64,000 nucleotides of DNA from DATKIY01 sp963726755 (lineage in GTDB: Bacteria; Actinomycetota; Actinomycetes; JAHEKZ01). Each line of letters begins with the position of its first letter. The first letter of the stretch is position 1. Shown piece by piece: positions 17,148 to 26,754 of this stretch. The notes under the pieces are model-generated. The model was given only the letters and a program-made list of their open reading frames with translations. It was not told where the DNA came from and did not search any database. Position numbers and translations under genes: made by a program. The stretch lies in NCBI GenBank assembly GCA_963726755.1, contig CAVSDB010000001.1, forward strand, positions 1,054,001 to 1,118,000, given 5' to 3'.

Positions 17148-18707
17148 ATGCCAACTGTCACGGTCACCGGCGACCGCCTCAGCATTGACCAGGTCATCGA
17201 CGTTGCAAGGGGTCGGTCAACCGCGGAGTTGTCCCCTGACGTCGAGGGGCGGATGGAGTCCAGTCGGTCCGTTGTCGAACGGGCCGTCGCCGAGAACCGG
17301 GTGATGTACGGCGTGACTACCGGCTTTGGTGCGCTCGCCAATACGCGTATTGACGTCGAGGACCTGGCCCAGATGCAACTGGCGTTGATTCGGTCGCACG
17401 CTGCCGGTGTCGGAGTTCCGTTGGATGACGACGTGGTTCGCGGCTTGCTGCTGCTGCGCGCGCGAACCTTGTCCGCGGGGATCTCCGGTGTTCGCGTGGA
17501 CTTGCCGCGACGACTGTTGTTGCTCTTGGAACAAGGGCTTTGCCCAGTGATTCCTGACCAGGGGAGTGTCGGGGCGTCGGGGGATCTTGCGCAACTAGCC
17601 CATCTTGCCTTGCCGTTGGTGGGCGAAGGTCGGTTGCGGGTTTCCGGTGACTCCGATGCATGGGGACGCCCCGCCTCAGAGGTGCTTGCTGAACGTGGCA
17701 TCACACCGCTGGTGCTGGCTCCCAAAGAGGGACTGAGCCTGATCAACGGCACCGAGCCGATGCAGGCACGACTGGCGTTGGCGATCGATCAGATCCGCTT
17801 GCTGTGCAAGGTGGCCGACCTGGCGTGTGCCATGTCGTTGGACGGCCTCTTGGGGACCGACCGCGCATACGACGCGCGAGTCATTGACATCCGTCCACAC
17901 CCAGGACAATTGAAAGTCGCCGACAACATGCGTCGGTTGTTGGCGGGATCTGGTCTGCTCGCCAGTCACCGTGAGGACCTCGTGCACGCCGTGCAGGACT
18001 CATACTCGCTGCGCTGTGCTCCCCAAGTGCATGGCGCGGTTAGGGACGTGCTGACGCACGCCGAGTCGGTGCTGACGATCGAACTTGCGTCCGTCGTCGA
18101 CAACCCGGTGATCGTGCAGATCCCTGGGAGTGACGAGTACGAGGTGATGTCGACCGGCAACTTCCACGGTGAACCCCTTGCGTTCGCTGGTGACATGTTG
18201 GCGATTGCGATCTCCGAACTTGCTTCGATCAGTGAGCGAAGGACCGACCGCATGCTGGATCCAGCGTTCTCGCGAGGACTGCCACCATTTCTGGCACCGC
18301 AAGCTGGCACGAACAGTGGCTTCATGCTTGCGCAGTACACCGCTGCTTCGCTGGTGAGCGAGAACAAAGTGCTGGCACACCCGAGCAGTGTCGACACCAT
18401 CCCGACATCCGGCAATCAAGAAGACCACGTCTCGATGGGTTGGACTTCGATGCGGAAGCTTCGCGACGTCGTTCGAAACGTTCGCAGCGTGCTGTCAGTG
18501 GAGTTGCTGTGTGCGGCGCAGGCACTCGACCTTCGGTCGAGCATCGCGTCTCCGAGTCCGGCTGTCGCGGCGACGCTTGCACGCCTGCGCAGGGATGTGC
18601 CCGCGATGAACGTCGACCGTGAAGTTTCATCGCAGATCGTCGCCGTCGATGCCATGCTCGGCGAGCTTGTCGCGGCGAGTGAGTCGGTGGCTGGGCCGCT
18701 TGACTGA
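17148..18707 (+). CDS. hutH: Histidine ammonia-lyase
   Basis: HutH deaminates histidine to urocanate, the first step of histidine breakdown. The 519-residue protein has YGVTTGFG, the MIO-forming Ala-Ser-Gly in GSVGASGDLAQLAH, and GNFHGEPLAFAGD. The start at ATG 17148 begins PTVTVTGDRLSIDQV, typical for the family; earlier in-frame codons lie upstream of the likely promoter. The pathway continues with hutU and hutI nearby, but pabB and pabC are inserted after hutH. HutG or HutF for the last step is not in the window. Confidence 0.96.
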   Translation: MPTVTVTGDRLSIDQVIDVARGRSTAELSPDVEGRMESSRSVVERAVAENRVMYGVTTGFGALANTRIDVEDLAQMQLALIRSHAAGVGVPLDDDVVRGLLLLRARTLSAGISGVRVDLPRRLLLLLEQGLCPVIPDQGSVGASGDLAQLAHLALPLVGEGRLRVSGDSDAWGRPASEVLAERGITPLVLAPKEGLSLINGTEPMQARLALAIDQIRLLCKVADLACAMSLDGLLGTDRAYDARVIDIRPHPGQLKVADNMRRLLAGSGLLASHREDLVHAVQDSYSLRCAPQVHGAVRDVLTHAESVLTIELASVVDNPVIVQIPGSDEYEVMSTGNFHGEPLAFAGDMLAIAISELASISERRTDRMLDPAFSRGLPPFLAPQAGTNSGFMLAQYTAASLVSENKVLAHPSSVDTIPTSGNQEDHVSMGWTSMRKLRDVVRNVRSVLSVELLCAAQALDLRSSIASPSPAVAATLARLRRDVPAMNVDREVSSQIVAVDAMLGELVAASESVAGPLD

Positions 18708-19710
18708 CATCGCTCCGTTCGCGCACTTCGGTGGTCGTCTGGCCACCGACCTCAAGGAGGTCACGCACGATCTGGCCGACCTCGACGCGAGCGGTTGGTG
18801 GGCAGTACTAGTCACGTTTGAGGGCGAGTTGACCGCTGCCCGGTTCTCGACAGTGGTCGAGGCCGATCTCCCTGCGGCTGAATGGCCCGGCGTTGCGGCC
18901 GAGCGGTGGACCTCGTCGATGTCGCGGGATGAGTATCTGGCTGCGGTCGAGTCAGTTCGCGAATCGATTGCCGCTGGCGACGTCTACCAAGCAAATATTT
19001 GCCGGGTGTTGCAAGCGCCCTTCGAGGACGGCAGGCGGCTGGCTGGTCTTGCACGATTGCTGGAGGCGCATCACGACGCCCCGCACGGCGGAACCTTGGT
19101 GCTCCCTGACCATGAAGTGTTCGTCGCGAGTGCGTCCCCGGAATTGTTCCTGAGTCGCATGGGTAACCGGATCCGGTCGTCACCCATCAAGGGGACGGCG
19201 CGGCAAGCGGAGGAACTACTCGACAAAGACACCGCAGAAAACGTGATGATCGTTGACCTGGTTCGAAACGACCTTGGACGAGTTTGCGAGACGGGTTCAA
19301 TCGGTGTTCCCGAATTGCTTCATGTCGAAGAGCACCCGGGGTTGGTTCATCTGGTTTCGTCTGTCGAAGGAACGCTTCGTTCCGACGTGGGTTGGCAGGA
19401 GATCCTCGACGGCACGTTCCCGCCAGGCTCGGTGACGGGAGCGCCGAAGTCGAGTGCGCTGCGGATCATCGGCGAACTCGAGACCGCCGAGCGCGGTCCG
19501 TACTGTGGTGCTGTTGGGTGGGTTGACGCAGATGCTGGCACCGCAGAATTGGCGGTTGGGATTCGTACCTTCTGGGTTGCCGACGGACACCTTCGGTTTG
19601 GCACCGGCGCCGGCATAACCTGGGGGTCGGATCCGGTACGTGAGTGGGATGAGACAACGCTTAAAGCCGAACGACTGTTGAGCATTGCGGCGCGAAGGAG
19701 TTCACGATGA
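18700..19710 (+). CDS. pabB: Aminodeoxychorismate synthase component I
   Basis: PabB aminates chorismate to 4-amino-4-deoxychorismate for folate synthesis. The chorismate-binding domain shows VYQANICRVL, ASASPELFLSR, SSPIKGTARQA, the EN-bearing segment AENVMIVDLVRNDLGRV, PPGSVTGAPK and GIRTFWV. No good ATG fits the N-terminus; I chose TTG 18700, overlapping the hutH stop, because FAHFGGRLATDLKEV is where homologues begin. The product is about 336 residues, a short form lacking most of the N-terminal subdomain. The glutamine amidotransferase partner is not here. Confidence 0.87.
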   Translation: MTDIAPFAHFGGRLATDLKEVTHDLADLDASGWWAVLVTFEGELTAARFSTVVEADLPAAEWPGVAAERWTSSMSRDEYLAAVESVRESIAAGDVYQANICRVLQAPFEDGRRLAGLARLLEAHHDAPHGGTLVLPDHEVFVASASPELFLSRMGNRIRSSPIKGTARQAEELLDKDTAENVMIVDLVRNDLGRVCETGSIGVPELLHVEEHPGLVHLVSSVEGTLRSDVGWQEILDGTFPPGSVTGAPKSSALRIIGELETAERGPYCGAVGWVDADAGTAELAVGIRTFWVADGHLRFGTGAGITWGSDPVREWDETTLKAERLLSIAARRSSR

Positions 19711-20525
19711 AGATTTGGGTCGATGGCGTCTTGAGTGCGCCGGGCAATTCTCGAGTGTCGCCCTTTGACCATGGCTTCACGGTCGGTGACGGTGTCTTCG
19801 AAACGTGCAAGGTCGTCGACGGCGTCCCGTTCGCGCTGACCCGTCACCTACGTCGGCTCGCTCGATCAGCACACGGACTCGCGCTCCCCGCACCTGACGA
19901 AGGCCGAGTGCGCGCCGGCATTGCGGAATTGTTGGCGGCCGAACCAGAAGCCGGACGGCTACGCATCACCTACACCGGTGGTCCGGGACCACTGGGCTCC
20001 GAGCGTGGCGACGAGGGGACGACGTTGGTCCTGGCTGTCTCACCGAGTGGCGCGTGGGAACCGAGTACGAAGGTTTCGCTCGTACCGTGGACCCGCAACG
20101 AGCGCTCTGCGGTAGCAGGGCTGAAGACGACGTCGTACGCCGAAAACGTCGTTGCCTTGGCTCACGCGCGTGAACGTGGCGGCAGCGAGGCGATATTCAC
20201 CAACACGCGAGATGAGCTTTGCGAGGGGACGGGCAGCAACCTGTTCGTCGTCGTCGGTGGACAGTTGCTGACCCCACCGTTGGACAGCGGGTGTCTGGCC
20301 GGCATCACGCGAGAACTCGTGGTGGAGTGGTCGGACGTCCATGAGGTAGCACTCCCAGTGGAGGTGCTGAGTCGAGTCGAGGAGGCCTTCTTGACGTCTT
20401 CCACGCGGGACGTTCAGCCGATTCACGCATTCGATGACCGGGTGCTTCCTGGCAGCGAGGGACCGGTGACCGAGCAAGCGCGCAAGCAGTTCGCGGCCAG
20501 CTCAGCGGCCGATCTAGATCCCTGA
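19707..20525 (+). CDS. pabC: Aminodeoxychorismate lyase (class IV aminotransferase fold)
   Basis: This 272-residue PLP protein converts aminodeoxychorismate to 4-aminobenzoate and pyruvate. It has WVDGVL, DHGFTVGDGVFETCKV, the PLP lysine in GLKTTSYAENV and EGTGSNLFVV. The ATG overlaps the pabB stop, so the two are coupled. Branched-chain or D-amino acid aminotransferases share the fold, but the position after pabB makes PabC the best reading. Confidence 0.87.
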   Translation: MKIWVDGVLSAPGNSRVSPFDHGFTVGDGVFETCKVVDGVPFALTRHLRRLARSAHGLALPAPDEGRVRAGIAELLAAEPEAGRLRITYTGGPGPLGSERGDEGTTLVLAVSPSGAWEPSTKVSLVPWTRNERSAVAGLKTTSYAENVVALAHARERGGSEAIFTNTRDELCEGTGSNLFVVVGGQLLTPPLDSGCLAGITRELVVEWSDVHEVALPVEVLSRVEEAFLTSSTRDVQPIHAFDDRVLPGSEGPVTEQARKQFAASSAADLDP

Positions 20526-20583
20526 TCGACCCGGCTAGGGTGCTGCTCGTCAGCAACGGTTTGGCCGCACTACAGGAGGCGAC

Positions 20584-22266
20584 GTGGAGGGTGCCCGTCC
20601 AGTCCGTGCTCCGCACGGCACGGAGATGAGTTGTAGATCCTGGGGTGCCGAAGCGGCGCTTCGGATGCTGCACAACAACCTGGATCCTGAGGTTGCTGAG
20701 CGTCCTGACGACCTGGTGGTCTACGGCGGGAACGGTCGAGCAGCACGTTCATGGGCGGCGTTTGACGCCATCGTCGAGTCGCTGCGGACCATGGCTCCTG
20801 ACGACACGTTGCTGGTCCAAAGCGGTAAGCCGGTTGGTGTGGTTCGTACCACTGTTGACGCGCCGCGGGTGCTGATTGCCAACTCGCTGCTCGTCCCGAA
20901 GTGGGCAACGCCCGAATACTTCCGCGAGTTAGAGGATCTCGGGCTCATCATGTACGGCCAGATGACCGCAGGTTCGTGGATCTACATCGGCACGCAAGGG
21001 ATCCTGCAGGGGACTTTCGCTACTTTCGCCGAAGTCGCCGACCAACACTTCGGCGGGACGTTGCGGGGAACCATCACGCTGACTGGCGGGCTCGGTGGCA
21101 TGGGTGGAGCGCAACCACTTGCGGTCACCGGTAACGGGGGAGTGGCGCTCTGCGTCGAGATCGACCCTTGGCGCGCTGAGCGACGTCGTGAGCATGCCTA
21201 CCTGGATGAGATCACTGATGATCTCGACGACGCGCTGCGTCGATGCGAGGCGGCGAAGGCTGAAGGACGTGCGCTCTCGGTCGGCTTGGTTGCGAACTGC
21301 GCGGATGTACTTCCCGAGTTGGTCCGACGGGGTTGGACCCCAGACATCGTTACCGACCAGACGTCCGCGCACGATGCGCTGAACGGTTACGTTCCGAACG
21401 GCCTTCCGCTCGACGAGGCTCTTGAACTCCGTAGCGCGAAACCGAGTGAGTACATCGACCGCTCAATCGCGGCGATGACTGTTCACTGTCGAGCCATGGT
21501 TGACCTGCAGAACGCCGGTGCTATTACGTTCGACTACGGCAACGGCCTACGCGGGCAGGCGCTCGACGCAGGTTTCGAGGACGCGTTCGCCTACCCCGGA
21601 TTCGTCCTTGCATACATTCGCCCGTTGTTCGCACGTGGTGCTGGCCCGTTCCGGTGGGCATGTCTGTCAGGTGACCCCAAGGACCTCAAGGCCACCGACG
21701 ACGCAATTGCCGCTGAGTTCCCCGACGATGAAGGTCTGCAGCGTTGGCTGAAGTTCGCTGAGGAGAAAGTCCACTACCAAGGTCTGCCATCACGCATCTG
21801 TTGGATCGGCTACGGCGAACGTCACCGCGCCGGACAGGTATTCAACGAACTCGTGCGCTCCGGGGCGGTCTCTGCTCCGATTGTCATTGGGCGGGACCAC
21901 CTCGACTCGGGATCGGTGGCCAGTCCCGAGCGTGAGACCGAGGGAATGCTCGACGGTAGCGACGCGATCGCCGACTGGCCGATCCTCAACGCTCTGCTCA
22001 ACACGGCGTCGGGTGCGACCTGGGTATCTGTCCATCACGGCGGTGGCGTGGGGATCGGCAAGTCGATTCACGCTGGCGTTGTCGTAGTAGCCGACGGCAC
22101 GGACGAGGCGGCGCAACGGCTGGAGCGTGTGCTCACCAACGATCCGGGAATGGGTGTGCTGCGTCACGCGGACGCTGGATACGACATCGCCCTAGACACC
22201 GCCCGCACCACCGGCATCCGAATCCCGATGATTCCAGGAACCCACGCCCCACCCTGGCAGCCCTGA
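20584..22266 (+). CDS. hutU: Urocanate hydratase
   Basis: HutU hydrates urocanate to imidazolonepropionate with a tightly bound NAD. The 560-residue product is full length and has LGGMGGAQPLA, TDQTSAHD, the FDYGNGLRGQA segment and the catalytic cysteine in LPSRICWIGYGER, then VSVHHGGGVGIG. GGAGG just before GTG 20584 is a good ribosome site. It lies 58 bases after pabC and may be transcribed with hutH and pabBC. The identification is firm. Confidence 0.97.
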   Translation: MEGARPVRAPHGTEMSCRSWGAEAALRMLHNNLDPEVAERPDDLVVYGGNGRAARSWAAFDAIVESLRTMAPDDTLLVQSGKPVGVVRTTVDAPRVLIANSLLVPKWATPEYFRELEDLGLIMYGQMTAGSWIYIGTQGILQGTFATFAEVADQHFGGTLRGTITLTGGLGGMGGAQPLAVTGNGGVALCVEIDPWRAERRREHAYLDEITDDLDDALRRCEAAKAEGRALSVGLVANCADVLPELVRRGWTPDIVTDQTSAHDALNGYVPNGLPLDEALELRSAKPSEYIDRSIAAMTVHCRAMVDLQNAGAITFDYGNGLRGQALDAGFEDAFAYPGFVLAYIRPLFARGAGPFRWACLSGDPKDLKATDDAIAAEFPDDEGLQRWLKFAEEKVHYQGLPSRICWIGYGERHRAGQVFNELVRSGAVSAPIVIGRDHLDSGSVASPERETEGMLDGSDAIADWPILNALLNTASGATWVSVHHGGGVGIGKSIHAGVVVVADGTDEAAQRLERVLTNDPGMGVLRHADAGYDIALDTARTTGIRIPMIPGTHAPPWQP

Positions 22267-22349
22267 AGCGCCGAAGACCTACCGCGCAAATCAACCCAAG
22301 AAATCTAAGAACGACGCGTTCTCCCACACTGGTGCAACAAACTCCGCAT

Positions 22350-23424
22350 TCATGCTGTGAATAACTCGCGGTTCAACTCCTTCAGAGTGGGTGCGCCTAA
22401 CAACGCCATCGCCATCATCAGTTCGGTGAGCAACAGGTCGACAATGTGGGCGACGCCGTCAGCGCCCGCAACGGTGAGCCCCCAAATCGCCGGACGCCCG
22501 ACGAGCACGGCATCCGCCCCCATCCCGAGCGCCTTGGCGACGTCGGTCCCGCGCCGAATTCCACCGTCGACCAGGATCGGCACTCGTCCTTCGACAGCGT
22601 CGACGACGCCGGGCAACGCGGTCGCGGTCGCGACGACGGTGTCCAAGTTGCGCGCGCCATGGTTCGACACGATCACACCGGCGACGCCACAGTCCGCCGC
22701 CCGGCGAGCATCGTCTGGTCGCACGACTCCCTTGACCAGCACGGGAATCGGTGACGTCTCGATCAGCCATCCCAAGGTGTCCCACGTCAGGGACGGGTCA
22801 AGGTGTGGGTTGTAGACGCGAGACAGCAGCCGCCCGTCAGGCTGGTCCGTCACGGGCGCGAGATTCGGAGGACGCATTCCGTCGACGGTGTGGCCACCCA
22901 ACCGCCGGTCTCGATCCCGCGCGCCGAGGACTGGGGTGTCCACCGTCATGACAATGGCGGACGCGCCGGCCGCCGCAGCACGCTGAACCAAGTCCGCCGT
23001 GAATGCCCGATCCGGTTGGACGTACAGCTGAAACCACCAGGGTCCCAGCGCCGCCTCGCCGAGTTCGGCAACCGGCGTCGATCCCAGGGTGCTCATGACC
23101 GGCAGGGCGCCGGACGCATAGCGCGCCAGCGAGCGTCGAGGCCTCGGCCTCCGAGTGGTACATCCCGTGCGCCGCAGTCGGCGCCAGCAGGATCGGATGG
23201 GCCAGTTCGTGACCGAGCAGAGTCAATGACGGGTCCACAGCCCCCACATCGACAAGTACTCGCGGCCACAAAGGGATGTCCTGCCACGCCTGGGCGTTCG
23301 CCCTAAGCGTGTGCTCGTCGCCCGCTCCGCTTTCGACATAGGCCCACGTCGACTCCGGCAGCAGCGGTCGCGCGCGGTCCTGGTAGTCCAGCACCCGCAC
23401 CGCATCGAGGTCGGCGTCGCTCAC
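22350..23424 (-). CDS. FMN-dependent alpha-hydroxyacid oxidase/dehydrogenase (one frameshift)
   Basis: Joined across one frame change this is a 357-residue FMN enzyme of the glycolate oxidase/lactate dehydrogenase family. It has PTAAHGMYHSEAE, WWFQLYV, IVMTVDTPVLGARDRDRR, the catalytic SNHGARNLD histidine segment, and DGGIRRGTDVAKALGMGADAVLVGRP. Near 23126 an extra G in GG shifts the frame; the gene length is one base above a multiple of three, which agrees. GTG 23424 starts SDADLDAVRVLDYQDRA. It oxidises a small 2-hydroxyacid; the substrate is unclear. It is divergent from hutI with a 63-base gap. Confidence 0.85.
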
Positions 23425-23487
23425 TTCGACCTGCCCGTCGTGGTTGTTACGGCCCTTGTCGGGGTCCAGCGTGGCACGATCGGGCGC

Positions 23488-24693
23488 ATGGGTCTTGTCG
23501 TGCGCAACATCGGTCGCCTCCTCCCCATGACCAGTGACCCTGACGAGGTCATCAAGCAGGCATCGGTTGTCGTCCTCGACGGACGGATCGCCTGGCTTGG
23601 ACGGGACCTCGATCTGCCCGCTGAGTACGCTGCCATCGACGAGATAGACGCCGAACAACGTGTCGTCCTGCCCGGATTCGTCGACCCACACACGCATCTG
23701 GTCTGGGCGGGCAGCCGTCGCGAAGAATTCGTCGCCCGACTTGCCGGACAGGCGTACGACGGCGGAGGCATCGAGACAACCGTCCGCGACACTCGCGCCG
23801 CGACCGACGACGAACTTCTGCACCTCGCGATTGATCGCGGCCGCCGCATGATCGCCAACGGCACAACGACTGTCGAGGTCAAGACCGGATACGGCCTCAC
23901 GATTGACGACGAACTCCGTAGCCTCGACGTCATCAGCCACCTCGCCGACGCGCTGCCGTGGCAAGTGGAGTCGACGTACCTCGGTGCTCACGTCGTACCC
24001 CACGGACGTGACCGCGCCGAGTACGTCGCCGAAGTAGTCGAGACGACGCGTTTCGCTCACGACCACGGCGCACGTTGGTGCGACGTCTTCTGTGATGTCG
24101 GTGTGTTCACACTGGACGAGACGCGGCAAATCCTGAAAGCCGCAGCGTCCAACGGCCTGGGACTTCGGCTCCACGCTGAGGAGATCGGTCACACCGGGGC
24201 AGCAGGCCTTGCCGCCGAACTGCAATGCGCCAGCGCCGACCACCTCGAGCACGTCAGTCCGCGTGATGCAGCAGCGATGGCTGCAGCGGGCGTCGTCGGA
24301 GTTCTCCTACCCACAGTGACGTTGTCGCTGCGCACCTTTGCGTACGGCCAGTACGCAGTTCTGCGCGATGCTGGCGTCACCATCGCGCTGTCAACGGACT
24401 GCAATCCGGGGACGTCGTGGTGCGAGTCGATGCCGTACGTCGTGCAACTCGCTTGTTTGGTGTACGGGATGCCGGTGCACGACGCCCTGTGGTCGGCGAC
24501 AAGCGGGGGAGCAGCCGCACTCCAGCGGACCGACGTCGGATCGCTCACGTTAGGCAGCCGCGGAGACCTGGCGATCCTTGACGTCGATCACGAGGCCGAT
24601 CTCGTTGCGCATCTCGGCGCCGCAAGCTGCGCGGTGACCGTGCTCGGTGGGCAAGTGTGGCGCGACGACCAGCCGCCTAGGCTTGGAGGGTGA
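23488..24693 (+). CDS. hutI: Imidazolonepropionase
   Basis: HutI opens imidazolonepropionate to formiminoglutamate. The 401-residue amidohydrolase has the metal ligands in PGFVDPHTHLVWAG, the GGGIETTVRDTRAA loop, EVKTGYGL, LHAEEIGHTG, ADHLEHV and the aspartate of LSTDCNPGT. ATG 23488 gives a normal N-terminus (GLVVRNIGRLLPM); the frame is open further upstream, but that part is antisense to the hydroxyacid oxidase. It is separated from hutU by a gene on the other strand, so it has its own promoter in the 63-base gap. Confidence 0.95.
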   Translation: MGLVVRNIGRLLPMTSDPDEVIKQASVVVLDGRIAWLGRDLDLPAEYAAIDEIDAEQRVVLPGFVDPHTHLVWAGSRREEFVARLAGQAYDGGGIETTVRDTRAATDDELLHLAIDRGRRMIANGTTTVEVKTGYGLTIDDELRSLDVISHLADALPWQVESTYLGAHVVPHGRDRAEYVAEVVETTRFAHDHGARWCDVFCDVGVFTLDETRQILKAAASNGLGLRLHAEEIGHTGAAGLAAELQCASADHLEHVSPRDAAAMAAAGVVGVLLPTVTLSLRTFAYGQYAVLRDAGVTIALSTDCNPGTSWCESMPYVVQLACLVYGMPVHDALWSATSGGAAALQRTDVGSLTLGSRGDLAILDVDHEADLVAHLGAASCAVTVLGGQVWRDDQPPRLGG

Positions 24694-25106
24694 CAGAGGA
24701 CCCGACGGAACCATCAAACCCGCCCGGTCCTGACTGGCTTTACCGACTTCGCAAGCGCGCCATTGGACGAAGCCCAGTGCGCCGGGTGATTTGGCGCGTA
24801 GTCGTGACGGTTATGGGCGTAGCGATTCTGCTCGTCGGTGTGTCCATGTTGGTACTCCCTGGCCCTGGCTGGGCGGTGATCTTCCTCGGCCTGGCCGTCC
24901 TCGCGACCGAGTACGCATGGGCGCACCGCCTGCTCGTCGTCACCAAGGACAAAGCACAGGGCGCAGCGTCCTCGGCGTTCAGTCCGGAGAACCGAAAGCG
25001 CACCATCACTTTGGCAGTGATCGTGTTCTTGCTCGTGGCGTCCGTCGTTTCTTGGTACGTGTACCACTACGGCTGGACGTTCGATGGCTTCAACCGGTGG
25101 TTCTGA
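24690..25106 (+). CDS. TIGR02611/PGPGW family membrane protein
   Basis: This 138-residue protein has the hallmark LVLPGPGWAVIFLGLAVLATEYAWA between two hydrophobic stretches and a third membrane helix near residues 106-125. The N-terminus is basic and cytoplasmic (RLRKRAIGRSPVRR). The family is common in Actinobacteria and has no known function. GTG 24690 overlaps the hutI stop, so translation is coupled. Confidence 0.85.
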   Translation: MTEDPTEPSNPPGPDWLYRLRKRAIGRSPVRRVIWRVVVTVMGVAILLVGVSMLVLPGPGWAVIFLGLAVLATEYAWAHRLLVVTKDKAQGAASSAFSPENRKRTITLAVIVFLLVASVVSWYVYHYGWTFDGFNRWF

Positions 25107-25145
25107 GCCCGCCCGCTTTGCTGCGATAGGCTGCGCAGGCGTTTC

Positions 25146-25222
25146 GGGCGGTTAGCTCAGTCGGCTAGAGCGCTTCGTTCACACCGAAGAGGTCGCTGGT
25201 TCAAGTCCAGTACCGCCCACCA
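25146..25222 (+). tRNA. tRNA-Val (CAC)
   Basis: The acceptor arm GGGCGGT pairs with ACCGCCC, the anticodon stem CTTCG/CGAAG encloses loop TTCACAC with anticodon CAC, and the CCA end is encoded at 25220-25222. The T arm resembles that of the tRNA-Val (GAC) at 16687. The stretch from here to 25376 shows no gene. Confidence 0.94.
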
Positions 25223-25376
25223 TATTTCGCAGGTCAGGGGGTTTCGCCTTGACGCTGCGACACCCGCCACCGCGTAGATCCCCTCGTTTGCGCTACCGGC
25301 GGGCAGGGGGTGTGTCAGGATCGATGCTGAGGTGCCCGATGGCTGATGGCATTCCAGTGACGAGAAGGGATTCCTG

Positions 25377-25957
25377 GTGACTCGCTCGAATCCGGCGAGG
25401 GTCCTGGCAGCGATTGGGCTGGGTCTCCAGATTCCGTACCTGGTCTGGTATGTGTTGGGACTGAGAACAGATATTTGGCGTATTCACGTCGAGTTTGGGG
25501 GTGAATTGAAGACGAACCCAGATGGCTACTGGGACATCCCTTTCTTTGACCTACTTAGCACGCTTCTTCTGGTCGCCTGCGTGGTGTTGGCTGCGATCTC
25601 GTTGTTGGTCGGTTCACGCGCCGTTCAGAGGGCACTGCTTGGTGGTGCCGTGGCTGCCTTTGTGCTTTCGAGTAGCGGGTTACCTGGTTCACGTGAGTCG
25701 GTTCTACGACCGACTACGGGGTCCCGTCCTTTCCCTTCACCAGCACGCTGAAGATCGTGCTGGGCTTCGGCGACTACACATACCCATCGGCATACCCTGC
25801 CTCTTTCCCCCACGTCTACTGGGGTGAGTTCGCCCACATCGCGCTCCTCGCCAGCACGCTCGGTGCCATCTTCTTGCTGGCCGCGTTCATCGTCACCCTG
25901 GTGGGACGGAGGGAACAGCCGACAACGTCGGAGGCCCTCGCTACTGTCACGACATGA
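25377..25957 (+). pseudogene. Four-helix membrane protein of unknown family, frame-disrupted
   Basis: Read across frames this is a membrane protein of about 190 residues with helices near residues 7-27 (VLAAIGLGLQIPYLVWYVLG), 58-78 (LLSTLLLVACVVLAAISLLVG), 84-100 and a C-terminal one (IALLASTLGAIFLLAAFIVTL). Net one-base insertions near 25678, in GGG, and near 25711 break it. AAGGGA before GTG 25377 is a ribosome site. I do not recognise the family, and the joined product is less certain than for the other broken genes. Confidence 0.5.
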
Positions 25958-25967
25958 GGGAAGGGCG

Positions 25968-26558
25968 TCACCCAGAGACCGCAACACCCGCCACCAGGCG
26001 GTGCAGACGGTTGCCCCTCATCCACTCAACTAGCCCCGCGACCCTCTGCTGGAGCAGGAGCATCAGCAGCAGCGCGATCGCCGCACCCAGCACCAGACCG
26101 GCGACCACATCAAGAGGCCAGTGCGCCCCGACATAGACCCGGGCGAACGCCATGATCAATGCCGCTACTCCGCCGATCCAGCCGAGTCGTCGATCCACGA
26201 AGAACAGCCCGGCGGCGACGGCACCACACACGCAGGCATGGTCACTGGGAAACGACGGATCGGTCGTACGGGTAATGAGCACAAGCGTGTCAGGCAGGAG
26301 AGCGTAGGGCCGGCCTTCATCGACGAGCTTCACGACGATCTGCTGGACCCCGACGGCAATGAGTGCCGCACCCGGCGTGATGAGTGCGGCGGCCATCGCG
26401 CGACTGTCTCGCTCGCGGGCCATCCACCACCCGACGAGGCAGAGCACTGCGAACAGCACGATGCCGTATTTTGCGTACGCTTCGGCGGGCACGTGCAGCC
26501 AAGGGGTCGACCTTGCAAAGTCGTTGATGGCCTCGAAGAGACCGCTGGCTGGAGGCAC
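25968..26558 (-). CDS. PAP2 family membrane phosphatase
   Basis: This protein of about 196 residues has the three acid-phosphatase signatures in order: KLVDEGRPY, FPSDHA and RVYVGAHWPLDV, set among several membrane helices. Such enzymes dephosphorylate lipid phosphates such as undecaprenyl diphosphate or phosphatidate; the substrate cannot be told. I chose GTG 26558 because TAGCCT lies six bases before it; GTG 26564 touches that box directly and would have no room for a promoter. It is convergent with the broken membrane protein gene. Confidence 0.88.
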   Translation of the reverse strand: MPPASGLFEAINDFARSTPWLHVPAEAYAKYGIVLFAVLCLVGWWMARERDSRAMAAALITPGAALIAVGVQQIVVKLVDEGRPYALLPDTLVLITRTTDPSFPSDHACVCGAVAAGLFFVDRRLGWIGGVAALIMAFARVYVGAHWPLDVVAGLVLGAAIALLLMLLLQQRVAGLVEWMRGNRLHRLVAGVAVSG

Positions 26559-26564
26559 CGCCAC

Positions 26565-26570
26565 AGGCTA
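26565..26570 (-). promoter_or_regulatory. Probable -10 box of the PAP2 gene
   Basis: On the minus strand TAGCCT is followed by six bases and GTG 26558. It decides between two closely spaced GTG starts in favour of the downstream one. Confidence 0.4.
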
Positions 26571-26754
26571 GCTGTGTCTGGGCGCCTGCCTCGCCGAACC
26601 GACCGTACTCACAGTCAACGCACAGCATGCCGGGTATTGCTCGGGCGTACGGCCGCGTCCTGAACCACCGTCGTGGCGGCTTGCCCTTCTTTGGTCGGTG
26701 ACGAAGGCTAGCCACGTGGTGGCTGACCGGTCGCCTCTTGGTTCTGGAGGATCC

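Noticed and set aside
22837..24252. A 471-codon minus-strand open frame covering hutI
   Set aside because: Only the end of it is real, as the N-terminus of the hydroxyacid oxidase. The part opposite hutI has no family features, while hutI has all its metal-binding motifs.
16687..25222. A possible integrated element between the two tRNA-Val genes
   Set aside because: The shared 3' sequence is expected for two tRNAs of the same family. The genes between them are ordinary chromosomal genes, and there is no integrase.
25220..25260. A terminator after tRNA-Val
   Set aside because: The possible stem (GCAGGTCA with TTGACGCTGC) is bulged and lacks a T run, so I did not list it.
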